Assembly: GCA_022822545.1 (NCBI GenBank)
Contig: JAJEBE010000003.1
Location: 1-64,000 of the forward strand
Direction: 5' to 3'
DNA length: 64,000 nucleotides
Origin: Anaerolineae bacterium
GTDB lineage: Bacteria > Chloroflexota > Anaerolineae > Aggregatilineales > Phototrophicaceae
Shown: positions 25,647-34,700 of the stretch, piece after piece
How positions within the stretch are numbered: the stretch's first letter is position 1
How the letters are laid out: each line of letters starts with the position of its first letter
Program-made: the position numbers and the translations under genes
Notes under the pieces: generated by a model
The model's database searches: none
What the model was told of the DNA's origin: nothing
The model's input: only the letters and a program-made list of their open reading frames with translations

Positions 25647-26650
25647 TCCAGTTGACCTTCCAGCCTGTTCAGGACGGCCTCAATCGTTTGGTGCTTCGTG
25701 ACACTCTCATTGATGCGCAGTTTCCAAATCGGCTCGCGTCCGTTTTGCGCGCGCATGACCACGATCTTGCCGGGCTCGTTATTCAGGGCGAAGCCGGCGC
25801 GTCTGACAGCGCGGCGCATCCAGGCGGTCTCTTCGCTGTCGCCGGCGACATGGATGGCTCGTCCGCCGGGCGGATCGAGAAAGAAGCCGCCACGCCGCTG
25901 ATCGAAGCGGACGCCATCGGCGCGGAATGTCTCGCTGAGGCGGCCATCCAGCACTAGATCTTCCGGCGCGCCGACGGTGATGCCAGCGGGGCTCATCAGC
26001 CAGAGACGGTCGCAACTGCGCAAGGCCAGATCAAGATCGTGCGTGGAGACCAGAATCGCGCGCTGCTGCGAATGCGCCAGCCGCTTCAGCAGGGACATCG
26101 TTTCGATCCGGCGGGGCAAGTCCAGGTAGGCGGTTGGTTCATCGAGCAGCATGATCTGGCTTTCTTGCGCCAATGCTCGCGCGATCAGCAGTTTTTGACG
26201 CTGTCCATCGCTTAACTCCGCCAACGCTTGCTCGGCCAGATCTTCGCCTTTAACCGCGCGCAGCGCCGCCGCGACTTTGCTGTGGTCCTCAGGAGTCATT
26301 CGCCCGAGCCAATCGGTATGCGGGTGCCGGCCCAGGGCAACCAGCCCGTAGCCGGTCATCAGCATCGGCGGCGGCAGGGCCGTCAGGACCATGCTTAGGT
26401 GGCGCGCCAGCTCACCTGGTTTCAGGTTCGCGATGTCACTGCCCGAAATAAGCACTTGACCGGCCAGTGGCTTCCGCACACCGGCCAGCGTGCGCAGCAG
26501 CGTTGACTTGCCGATGCCGTTTGGTCCCAGCAAGCCGACCAGCTTTCCGCGTTGCAAGCGCAACTCAAGACCATGCCCCAACCGAAGATCGCTTTTGCCG
26601 CGACGCCGATAGCCAATGGCGAGAGCGCGCGTTTCCAGTGGTGGCGTCAT
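25643..26650 (-). CDS. btuD: Cobalamin ABC transporter ATPase (BtuD-like) with C-terminal extension
   Basis: A 335-residue ATPase of the FecE/BtuD group. Walker A GLLGPNGIGKSTLLR (about 38-52), Q-loop region HLSMVLTALPPP, signature LSDGQRQKLLIARAL (LSGGQ variant) and Walker B IMLLDEPTAYLDL are present, and the switch His is in VSTHDLDLALR. About 90 residues after the ATPase core (VTKHQTIEAVLNRL at the end) are extra compared with BtuD (249 residues). It starts in an ATGA overlap with the permease and ends in an ATGA overlap with cobO. A much longer open frame upstream is the shadow of the permease gene. Confidence 0.9.
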   Translation of the reverse strand: MTPPLETRALAIGYRRRGKSDLRLGHGLELRLQRGKLVGLLGPNGIGKSTLLRTLAGVRKPLAGQVLISGSDIANLKPGELARHLSMVLTALPPPMLMTGYGLVALGRHPHTDWLGRMTPEDHSKVAAALRAVKGEDLAEQALAELSDGQRQKLLIARALAQESQIMLLDEPTAYLDLPRRIETMSLLKRLAHSQQRAILVSTHDLDLALRSCDRLWLMSPAGITVGAPEDLVLDGRLSETFRADGVRFDQRRGGFFLDPPGGRAIHVAGDSEETAWMRRAVRRAGFALNNEPGKIVVMRAQNGREPIWKLRINESVTKHQTIEAVLNRLEGQLE

Positions 26651-27810
26651 AACTTGCCTCGCGCCTGACGCAGCAGGACCAGCATCACCACCGGCGCGCC
26701 GAGGAAGGCGGTGACCACATTGAGGGGGAGCACCAGATTGTTGCCCGGCAATTCGGCGATGATGGCGGCGCAGAGCGCCACGCAAGCGCCAGCCAGGCAG
26801 GCGCCCGGCAGCAGCAGTCGATGATCGGAACTGCCCAGCAAGCCGCGGCTGAGATGCGGCACGGCGATGCCGATAAAGGCGATGGGACCGCAGAAGGCGG
26901 TCACCGCGCTGACCAGCAGGGCGGTTGCCAGTACGATGCCGATGCGCGCCCGCTTGAGATTGATGCCGAGGCTGCGCGCATAATCTTCGCCGAGCAGCAA
27001 GCCATTCAGGGGCTTGACGAGCGCGGCTGCTAGCAGCAAGCCAGCGACGACAAATGCCGCGAGTATCGGTAGTTGCGCGCTTGTGACGCCGCTGAAGGAG
27101 CCGAAAGTCCAGTTGATGTAGGCTTGTATCCGCTCCGGCAAGGCGAAATAAAGCAGCAGGCTGACCAGCGCGCCGACGAAGTAGCCGAACATCAAGCCGA
27201 GGATCAGCAGCGTCACGCTGCTGCGGACGCGGACGGCGACCAGGAGCACCAAGGTCATCGTCAGCGCGGCGCCGGCCCCGGCGGCAGTCGTCAAAAGCAG
27301 GTCGCCAGCCAAGCCCAAGCCAGCCAGCAGCGCGCCACCGACCGCGCCCGAACCCAGCACGACCAGCGCCACACCCAGGCTCGCGCCGGACGAAACCCCC
27401 AAGACAAAAGGCTCCGCCAATGGATTGCGAAAATAGGTTTGCATCAGCAAGCCGCTGACGCCGAGGGCCATGCCCGCCAGCGCGGCGGTTGCCGTCTTGG
27501 GCAGGCGGAACTTGAGCACGATATTCGTCCAGGACAGGTGATCGGCCTCGCCGCCCAGCAGGATCGTCAGGATCTGCTCCGGCGGTATTGAAGCCGAGCC
27601 GAGAGCCAGATTCAGCAGCAGAAGCAGGCCCAGCGCGACGAACAGGGCGACCAGCAAGAGTGGTCTGGCGCCGGCGAATTCTCGTCCGCCGATGCCGATC
27701 CAAGTCCATAGATATCGCTCCGATTGCGCTGTGAGCGAGTGGCGCGTCCTTGTCCAATCGCCGCGCAGGCTTGCCCCGCTCAAGGCGGGTTTGTCCGCCA
27801 GTTGCGACAT
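26647..27810 (-). CDS. btuC: Cobalamin ABC transporter permease (FecCD/BtuC family)
   Basis: A 387-residue FecCD-type permease with about ten membrane segments, after a 40-50-residue cytoplasmic N-terminus longer than usual. Family landmarks are RLPKTATAALAGMALGVSG, YFRNPLAEPFVLGVSSGAS and GPIAFIGIAVPHLSRGLLG, the last including the loop that touches the ATPase. It carries corrinoid from BtuF across the cytoplasmic membrane. The family also includes iron-siderophore permeases; the riboswitch and cobO decide for B12. It shares one base with the stop of btuF. Confidence 0.9.
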   Translation of the reverse strand: MSQLADKPALSGASLRGDWTRTRHSLTAQSERYLWTWIGIGGREFAGARPLLLVALFVALGLLLLLNLALGSASIPPEQILTILLGGEADHLSWTNIVLKFRLPKTATAALAGMALGVSGLLMQTYFRNPLAEPFVLGVSSGASLGVALVVLGSGAVGGALLAGLGLAGDLLLTTAAGAGAALTMTLVLLVAVRVRSSVTLLILGLMFGYFVGALVSLLLYFALPERIQAYINWTFGSFSGVTSAQLPILAAFVVAGLLLAAALVKPLNGLLLGEDYARSLGINLKRARIGIVLATALLVSAVTAFCGPIAFIGIAVPHLSRGLLGSSDHRLLLPGACLAGACVALCAAIIAELPGNNLVLPLNVVTAFLGAPVVMLVLLRQARGKL

Positions 27811-29003
27811 TACTCGACCGCCAATCGCTGATAAAAGGCGAAGTCGCGCTCGGGCAGCAAATCGGGATGAAAGATCGCCAGCAGGTCGGCCAGCACCAGA
27901 TGCGGATTGGTCGCGCCCGATTCGTAATAATTGTTGCCGCCGTTGGCGTTCTCATCGCGATTGTTGTTCCAGATATTGCCATTCTGATAGGCGGCGAAGT
28001 CACCGAAGCGGCTGTCCAGCGCGAGCAGGTCAGCGCCGGCATAGACGCCGAAGGTCTCGACCAGCCAGATATCCGCCTCCAGGCCGCCATCGTAGACGAC
28101 TTCAAAGCTCAAACCCTGGCTCGCCATCGAGCCTTCTTCGGCCAGCAGCAACTCGCCGCCGGCATCGCGAATCAACTGCCCGATGTAGGTATCGCCGCCG
28201 GGGATAAACCAGGCATCGGCATAACCCAGGAAGGCGTTGGTCAAGACCTTTGGCCGCTGGGCCTCGCTCAGATCAGCAGCCAGGGTCTTCACCGCCTCAT
28301 AAGCCGCCGCGATATCGGCGTAGACTTCGTTGGCCCGCGCTTCCTGATTGTAGAAGAGCGCGGTGAACTTGAGCCACTCCGCCCGCCCCAGCGGGGACAA
28401 TTCGCGCCAACTGGCATCCAATGCGGTGAATAGGCCCGCCTCAAGCAGGACGGGGTGGGCATCCGTGGCCGGATTGAAGCCGTAGCTCAAGACCAAATCG
28501 GGGTCCAGCTCCAGCACGCGTTCGATGTTGATCTCGGCGCCGAAACCGACCTCAGCCACATCGCCCGCGGCGACCATATCGGTCACTTCCGGCGTGCTGA
28601 TATAGAATCCGCTATCGACGCCGATCAGCTGATCCAGCAGGTCGAGTTGAGACAAGGCAGGCAGTTGCGTGGTCGAGAGCGCGATCAAATTGCCGGCCGG
28701 CACCTCGATGAACTGCGCGCCCGCGGCGAAGTCTTCGGCGGGCGGCATGGGACTGCCGCATTGCACGAGCACGTAACTGAACTCCGGCGCGCCGTCAAAA
28801 GCATCGGAGACGCTGACCACTTTGTAGTGATTGAAGTATTGGACCGTGAAGCGGGCGGCGTCGACGATTGCCGCCTTCTGCGGGAAATAATCGATATCTT
28901 CCGAGAAGTCAGTGACGCAGCCGTCAGTCAGATTGACTTCCTGCGCTTGAAGTGAATAGAGATTCGCTAGCAGAATAACGAGAACCAGCAGCTTGAATTT
29001 CAT
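27810..29003 (-). CDS. btuF: Corrinoid-binding periplasmic protein (BtuF/FepB-like)
   Basis: A 397-residue extracytoplasmic binding protein with a signal peptide (MKFKLLVLVILLANLYSLQAQ). The two lobes of a type III binding protein follow, for example VGFGAEINIERVLELDPDLVLS in the first lobe and PKVLTNAFLGYADAWFIPGG in the second. The Asn/Tyr-rich stretch NNNRDENANGGNNYYESG before the final helix is unusual. AAGGAGGG sits nine bases before the ATG at 29003; an open frame 32 codons longer runs through the riboswitch platform and is rejected. Such proteins bind haem, siderophore or B12; the cobalamin riboswitch upstream argues for corrinoid. Confidence 0.88.
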   Translation of the reverse strand: MKFKLLVLVILLANLYSLQAQEVNLTDGCVTDFSEDIDYFPQKAAIVDAARFTVQYFNHYKVVSVSDAFDGAPEFSYVLVQCGSPMPPAEDFAAGAQFIEVPAGNLIALSTTQLPALSQLDLLDQLIGVDSGFYISTPEVTDMVAAGDVAEVGFGAEINIERVLELDPDLVLSYGFNPATDAHPVLLEAGLFTALDASWRELSPLGRAEWLKFTALFYNQEARANEVYADIAAAYEAVKTLAADLSEAQRPKVLTNAFLGYADAWFIPGGDTYIGQLIRDAGGELLLAEEGSMASQGLSFEVVYDGGLEADIWLVETFGVYAGADLLALDSRFGDFAAYQNGNIWNNNRDENANGGNNYYESGATNPHLVLADLLAIFHPDLLPERDFAFYQRLAVE

Positions 29004-29054
29004 TTGAGTCCCTCCTTTTGGACTTAGGAGGAAACGGGGCTGATACGCGCCCAG

Positions 29055-29082
29055 AAAAAATGCCCGCCGGTATGGGCGAGCA
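29055..29082 (-). terminator. Riboswitch expression platform: intrinsic terminator
   Basis: On the minus strand an 8-bp stem TGCTCGCC/GGCGGGCA with a six-base loop is followed directly by six T. It lies between the cobalamin aptamer and the btuF ribosome site. It is well placed to stop transcription when B12 is bound. Confidence 0.8.
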
Positions 29083-29134
29083 AGGGTTTTGCGTACCATG
29101 CTCGTCTCCCTTTTGACGCGAAAGATTTACGAGC

Positions 29135-29260
29135 TAAGTCTCAGGCAGGCATTCGGACTTCTGGCTGCTGGCCAGTTACCGCTGCGCGACAGTGTCGGAC
29201 TTTCACCGACTTCCCCATTTACGCGTCCGACATCCGGGTTCAGACGCGCCTGAGTCTTAG
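29135..29260 (-). promoter_or_regulatory. Cobalamin (B12) riboswitch aptamer
   Basis: Read on the minus strand, an 11-bp closing stem (AAGACTCAGGC with GCCTGAGACTT) encloses the class hallmarks: GGGAAGTCGGTGAAAGTCCG, then ACACTGTCGCGCAGCGG, then the B12-box region AAGTCCGAATGCCTGCC. Size (about 125 bases) and order fit the classical AdoCbl aptamer. It controls btuF-btuC-btuD-cobO through the terminator downstream: high adenosylcobalamin should shut off uptake. Confidence 0.95.
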
Positions 29261-29302
29261 AATATGTAAGTCATGCAAGCCTAACACGGCTGGCGCGGTA
29301 TG

Positions 29303-29593
29303 TCAAATGCGGCGGGATTGCCGCCTCTTGTCCAAGCCGATAAGCAACAGCGGCAAGACGACAAGGCCGATGACAGAGGCGATTAGGAGCGGCAGATCCT
29401 GCGCGATGACATTGAGCAGGAAGAGGACCGCCAGCGCCAACAGAAAAAATGCCAGCAACATCGCCGCGCCGCCCTTGATGCGATAATTTCTTTCGAGCGG
29501 TATCTCCTTATCGCGCAGGATGAGGAAGACGGCCGGCATCAAGCTGACGCCGGCGAAAAGACTGATGGCGGAGATCAGCGCATTCTCGTCCAT
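29303..29593 (-). CDS. Small three-helix membrane protein of unknown function
   Basis: A 96-residue protein with three hydrophobic segments (about 6-26, 42-63, 67-86) and a basic C-terminus (DKRRQSRR). It starts ten bases after the dehydrogenase gene stop on the same strand, so it is probably the last gene of that unit. I recognise no family. Confidence 0.55.
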   Translation of the reverse strand: MDENALISAISLFAGVSLMPAVFLILRDKEIPLERNYRIKGGAAMLLAFFLLALAVLFLLNVIAQDLPLLIASVIGLVVLPLLLIGLDKRRQSRRI

Positions 29594-29603
29594 CGGCGGG
29601 TGG

Positions 29604-30593
29604 TCAGCCCTCGCCAGGATAACGCAGGCCCCAGCTCGCGCGCATTCGGTCCAGCGTTTCCATCATCGCCAGCGTTTCGTCCAGGGGCATCACATCGCTC
29701 TCGGTTTTGCCGGCGCGGATGTACCTGCCAACGGCCGCCGCTTCGTATTGGAAGCCTTCGCCCTCCCGGTCATAGCGGAATGTTTCCGGCTCCCTGCCGG
29801 CCACAGCGACCGTCAATTCGTAGGGCGCCCACCAATTTGACATGGAGATAATTCCATTGGCGCCAATGATGCGCGCCTCATGCGGCGTGCTAAGCCGAAT
29901 CGCGGTGGTGATGGTCGCCATTTGGTAGTCGCTGTACTTGAAGACCGAGACCGAGAGCTCGTCCACGCCGGTGCTGCCCAGCGTCACTTGCGATGCGATC
30001 TCGCGCGGCTGCTCGCCATAGACCATTGACGCCAATTGCACACAATAGCAGCCAACGTCCAGCAAGGCGCCTCCCGCCAGCGCCGGGTTATATGTCCGGC
30101 TATCCGGCACAATGCTGCCGGTGCGGTAGCCGAAGTCGGCTTGCACGAGCATCACATCGCCGATGACCTTGCTGGCCAGCAGCTCGCGCAGCTTCGCCAT
30201 GGCGGGGAAGAAGCGCGTCCAGAAGGCCTCCATCAAGAAGCGATCATTAGCGCGCGCGCAATCGATCATTCGCTTGGCTTCGGCCGCGTTGACCGCGAAG
30301 GGCTTTTCGCAAAGCACATGTTTGCCCGCTTCCAGGCACATGATCGTTTGTGGCAAGTGATGCGTATGTGGCGTGCCGATGTAGGCGACATCGACCTCCG
30401 GATCATTCGCAAGCTCTTCATAACTGCCGTAGCGCTTGGTTGCCCCATATTCAGCGCCGAAGGCATCGGCTTTGCTTTGCGAGCGTGACGCCACTGCGTA
30501 GATCTCAGCGCTCGGCTCCAGCCGCAAACCGTTGGAGAACCTGCGCGCGATGCTTCCCAGCCCGATCAAACCCCAGCGGATCTTGTCGCTCAT
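29604..30593 (-). CDS. Gfo/Idh/MocA family oxidoreductase
   Basis: A 329-residue NAD(P)-dependent dehydrogenase. The N-terminal Rossmann site is WGLIGLGSIARRFSNGL; YIGTPHTHHLPQTIMCLEAGKHVLCEKPFA includes the family EKP motif with the catalytic Lys. The C-terminal domain has FGYRTG and GGALLDVGCYCVQLA, with Asp in the substrate pocket. Such enzymes oxidise sugars, inositols or trans-dihydrodiols. The aldo/keto reductase gene upstream overlaps it by four bases (ATGA), which suggests a joint role in metabolism of a sugar or polyol. Substrate unknown. Confidence 0.9.
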   Translation of the reverse strand: MSDKIRWGLIGLGSIARRFSNGLRLEPSAEIYAVASRSQSKADAFGAEYGATKRYGSYEELANDPEVDVAYIGTPHTHHLPQTIMCLEAGKHVLCEKPFAVNAAEAKRMIDCARANDRFLMEAFWTRFFPAMAKLRELLASKVIGDVMLVQADFGYRTGSIVPDSRTYNPALAGGALLDVGCYCVQLASMVYGEQPREIASQVTLGSTGVDELSVSVFKYSDYQMATITTAIRLSTPHEARIIGANGIISMSNWWAPYELTVAVAGREPETFRYDREGEGFQYEAAAVGRYIRAGKTESDVMPLDETLAMMETLDRMRASWGLRYPGEG

Positions 30594-31567
30594 ACCGGTT
30601 TCTCCTCCGTCTTCAACTCCAGCCAGGCGATTTCAGCCGCGCTCAATTCGATATCGGCCGCGGCGGCATTTTCCGCAATCTGGTCGATTTCCCAATTGGC
30701 GATGATGGCGTGATAGCGCGGGTTGTTGCTCAATACGTATGCGACCGAGAGCTGCGCCGGCGAGACGCCTTTGTCCGCCGCCAACTCCAGCACGCGGTCC
30801 AGCCGCTGGAAGTTGCTCTCATAAGCGTAAGCGCCGATGGGATTGGTATCCCAATAATCGCTGAAGCTAGCGATGTTGTCGCGCGTGAACTTGCCGGTCA
30901 TGAAGCCGCCGGCCAAGCTCGACCAGGTGAAGAGCGATATTTCGTTGGCATCGTACCAGGCGCGGTCGCTTTCGCCTTGTTCGCCGCTGACGCTGATGCA
31001 GCCGGCCCAGGGTTCCTTGACCATCTCAGCCACGCTGAATTGCGGGCTGCTTACGGTGAAGGGCGCCTTGCCATTGGCGGCCGCGTAGGCGTTGGCGGCG
31101 GCGACGCGGTCGGCGCGCCAGTTGGAGCCGCCGTATACCCCGATATGCCCCTTCGACTTGTATCCGTCCAGCACATCCACAATCTCGCCGACCGGATAAT
31201 CGCGATCATCGCGATGCAGCAGGTATAGCTCGACATAATCTGTGCTCAAGCGCTCGAGCGATTCTTCCAGGTCGCGGCGGATGTACTCCGGCGCGACGCG
31301 CTTGGGTTCGCCTTTGTATGGATGGGAGCCCTTGGTCAGGATCAGGACCTCGTCGCGGATGCCGCGGGCTTTGATCCAGGCGCCGAGTTCCTTTTCGCAG
31401 ACGCCCGCGCCGTAGCCATGGGCGGTATCGTAGCTGGTGAAGCCTTGCTCAAACAGCGCATCCAGCAAACGGAAATTGCCGTCGCGGTTATCGGCGGTGA
31501 GCATGACCGTGCCTTGCAGCAGGCGCGCGACCGGTTTCTTTACGCCGTCAATCTGGTTGTATTTCAT
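30590..31567 (-). CDS. Aldo/keto reductase
   Basis: A 325-residue TIM-barrel NADPH oxidoreductase. The catalytic tetrad is visible: Asp and Tyr in YDTAHGYGAGVCEKELG, Lys in ILTKGSH and His in LYLLHRDD. The C-terminal SVAYVLSNNPRYHAII fits the cofactor-binding region, although the usual IPG motif is altered. It is the first gene of a unit with the Gfo/Idh/MocA gene (ATGA overlap). The ATG at 31567 begins the usual strand, ten codons inside the longest open frame. Substrate unknown. Confidence 0.9.
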   Translation of the reverse strand: MKYNQIDGVKKPVARLLQGTVMLTADNRDGNFRLLDALFEQGFTSYDTAHGYGAGVCEKELGAWIKARGIRDEVLILTKGSHPYKGEPKRVAPEYIRRDLEESLERLSTDYVELYLLHRDDRDYPVGEIVDVLDGYKSKGHIGVYGGSNWRADRVAAANAYAAANGKAPFTVSSPQFSVAEMVKEPWAGCISVSGEQGESDRAWYDANEISLFTWSSLAGGFMTGKFTRDNIASFSDYWDTNPIGAYAYESNFQRLDRVLELAADKGVSPAQLSVAYVLSNNPRYHAIIANWEIDQIAENAAAADIELSAAEIAWLELKTEEKPV

Positions 31568-31767
31568 CAGAGGCAGTCCTTTCTGTACGCGCGCCATTGT
31601 AGCGCAATGACCTGCGAAGCGCAGTAGCTCATTCCTCGGCGCGCGGATTTGCCCCGGCGATCTGGCCCGCGGATCCAGGAGACCAAGGCGTCGATGGGAA
31701 TCGGGCTGATGCGGTTGCTCAACGACAGAGTACGTTCAACCGCGCCGGGCGGCGCAGCGGGAAGCGT

Positions 31768-34700
31768 CTAGGACTTCAAGACATCGCGCGGCTTCGAGCT
31801 GCCTTCTTTCGGCGGCCCGACCACGCCGCGTTCTTCCATCATATCAACCAGGCGCGCCGCCCGCGTATAACCGATGCGCAAGCGCCGCTGCAGCAGGGAG
31901 ATGGAGGCCTTGTCCAAACGGCGCACCATGTCCACCGCCGTCTGATACAGTTCATCTTCTTCTTGATCTCTGTTGCCCCCATTGCCGTCGCCTTGCCGCG
32001 CACCGGCCGCCGACATGTCCCAGAAAGCGGCTTGGCCGTCTGTCCCTTGCTTTGGCGCGGTACCTGGGGTAATAGCGTCGGCAGCCTGCGAGGGAGTGGG
32101 AGACGACTTGGGCGGCAATGGTATCGGCTCCACGCCGGCGATCCCGCTCTTCTGCAATTTCCAGAAACGGCTGATGCGCTGGATTTCTTCATTGGAAAGG
32201 TGCACGCCCTGCGCGCGCTGCGGCGCCGGCGCATCGCCCGAGAGATACAGCATATCGCCCTTGCCCAGCAGACGCTCCGCCCCCGGCTGATCGATGATGA
32301 CGCGGCTGTCCACGCTGCCGGCCACAGCAAAGGCGATCCGCGCCGGGCAATTCGCTTTGATCAGCCCGGTCACCACATCCACGGACGGGCGCTGCGTGGC
32401 GATGACGAGGTGGATGCCGGTCGCCCTTGCCAGCGCCGCGATACGAGCGATGGCGCGCTCGGTGTCGTCTGGCGCCATCATCATCAGGTCCGCCAGCTCA
32501 TCAATGATCACGACGATGTAAGGCATCGCCGCCAGGTCAGGATCTAAAATGCTGTTGTAATCGATGATATTGCGCGCGCCAGCCTGGCTGAATTTCTTGT
32601 AGCGTTCATCCATCTCGGTCGTGACCCAGCGCAATACGCCGATGATCCGCTCGAGCTCCACAACGACCGGCGCCACCAGATGGGGCAGGCCATTGTAGCC
32701 TGTCAGTTCCACGCGTTTGGGATCGACCATGATAAAGCGGACTGACTCAGGCGAGTTATTAACGAGGATGCTATTGATGATGGCGTTGACGCAGACCGAC
32801 TTGCCTGAGCCGGTCGTGCCGGCGATCAGCAGATGCGGCATCTGGGTCAGATCGGCGGCCATCGGCCTGCCGTCAACCGACATGCCCAGGGCGATCGCCA
32901 GCGGCGAGTCGATTCTTTGATAAGCGCTGGAATCCATGACATCGCGCAAGCCGACGCGGGCCGAGACCGGATTGGGCACTTCGATGCCGACATAGCCCTT
33001 GCCCGGCACAGGCGCTTCCATGCGCAGCGAACGCGCGCCCAAAGCCAACTGCAGATCTTTGTCCAACTTGGCAATGGCGCCGACTTTGACGCGATTGCGT
33101 TTGCCGGTCTTGGCGGTCATGTAGGCCGGCTCGACCCCGTACTGCGTGATAACCGGGCCGGAATTGACTTCGACAACGCGCCCGGGCGCGCCAAAGCTGG
33201 CCAGCGTGTCTTCAATGATTTGCGCCTGTTGCTGCAGCGCCGCCTCATCGAACTCGCTGGCGGTACCCGCATTGAGCAACTCGCGGTAATCGGGCAGGTC
33301 CCAACCGAGGCGCTTGGTCGGCTTCGCGGAAACAGCAGCGGGCGCTTTTTTGAAGCTCGCGCTTTGTCCTTTGTCTGAAGGCTTGCTCTCGGTCGGCGGC
33401 GCTTTCGCCTCGCTTGGAGCGCTCTCGTTATCCGCTGTTGGTATGTCGTCAGGATTGGAGGCGCTATCGGCTACTCCCGGCATGTCGCGGTTTCGAGGCG
33501 CGACATCCTCCGGCGCCCTATCCGCCGCCGGACCCGGGGTCGGCGGAGGCGCGGCTGATTCGGGCCCTGGCTCAAGCGGTTTGATTGGCGGGCGCGGACG
33601 ATCCCGGCTGACTGACGGCGGAGGATTGGCGCGGCGGGGTCTTGGCGCAGGCGCCGACAAATTTGCGGTCGGCGGCCCGGCGGTTGACGGGGGCAGGTCA
33701 TCGCCGAGGTTGAGAAAGCGCTCCAGGCGACCAGCGCGCGCTGCCGGCTTCGCCGCTTTTACTGGCGCGCTTTCATCCTGCCTGCGGCTCAGAAGGCGCC
33801 GCATCAACCCTTTATCGCCAGTCTCGGCAGGCGTCTCAATCGCCACCGACTCCCTATTTTGCCGGGGTTCAGCTTTGGCGCGGCGACCCAGGAAAGCGCG
33901 CAGCCGGCTCGGAATCGGCATCCAGTCGCTGCTCGGTTCCGGCAGTGCCGGGCCCCCCGCCGGCGAGGCGCTCAATTGCGCCGGTTCCGGCTTGCGGACG
34001 CGCACATGACTCTCGTTCCGCGCTATCGCCAACTGCTCCTGTTGGGTCTGTAAGCGCGCTGCTCGCCGCTGGGCCAGGATCTGCCCGATGCGCGTTCGCA
34101 AATTGCGGCTGAGGCTGATGACCACCACCGAAAGCTCTACTATGCTGGAGCGCGTCGTCAGCATCGCGGCGATCGTCAAGGCCATGAAGACCGCGACGAA
34201 ACCGCCGAGTTCAGTGAGGTTGATGACCAGAGCGCTGTATAACCAGCCGCCGATGAGTCCGCCGCCGCGCCCGTCTTGATAGGACTGCCGCACGGCCTGC
34301 CCGATACAATCGCGCCCGCATTGCTGGGGATAGCCGAAGCTATCGAGGAATTGAAAGAGGATCAGCGCGCCCAAGAACCCCAGCGCCAGGCCCGACAAGC
34401 GCACTGGATCGATTATGGGCGCCTCATCGCCGAAATGCCGCACGATCAGCCAGAGGCCGACCGCGAACATGGCGATGGGGACGGCAATGGCGCCCCAGCC
34501 GAGCAGTTGCCCGATGACCGTATGTACGCTGCCGATAGCCGCCTGCTCCGGCGAAAGCGCGCTGAAGACGAAAACAATCGCGCCGAATACCAAGCCGACT
34601 CCGATCAGGTCCAGCTTGCGGTCGAGGTCCAGCCAATCGCCCGAAGCGATCTTTGGCGTTTTGTTGGCGCGCGCGCGCGCTGCGCCGCCTGGCTTGCCAT

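Noticed and set aside
26651..28105. A 485-codon upstream extension of the btuD frame
   Set aside because: The extension overlaps btuC and btuF in another frame and reads as low-complexity Arg/Pro-rich sequence. The ATPase starts in a normal ATGA overlap at 26650.
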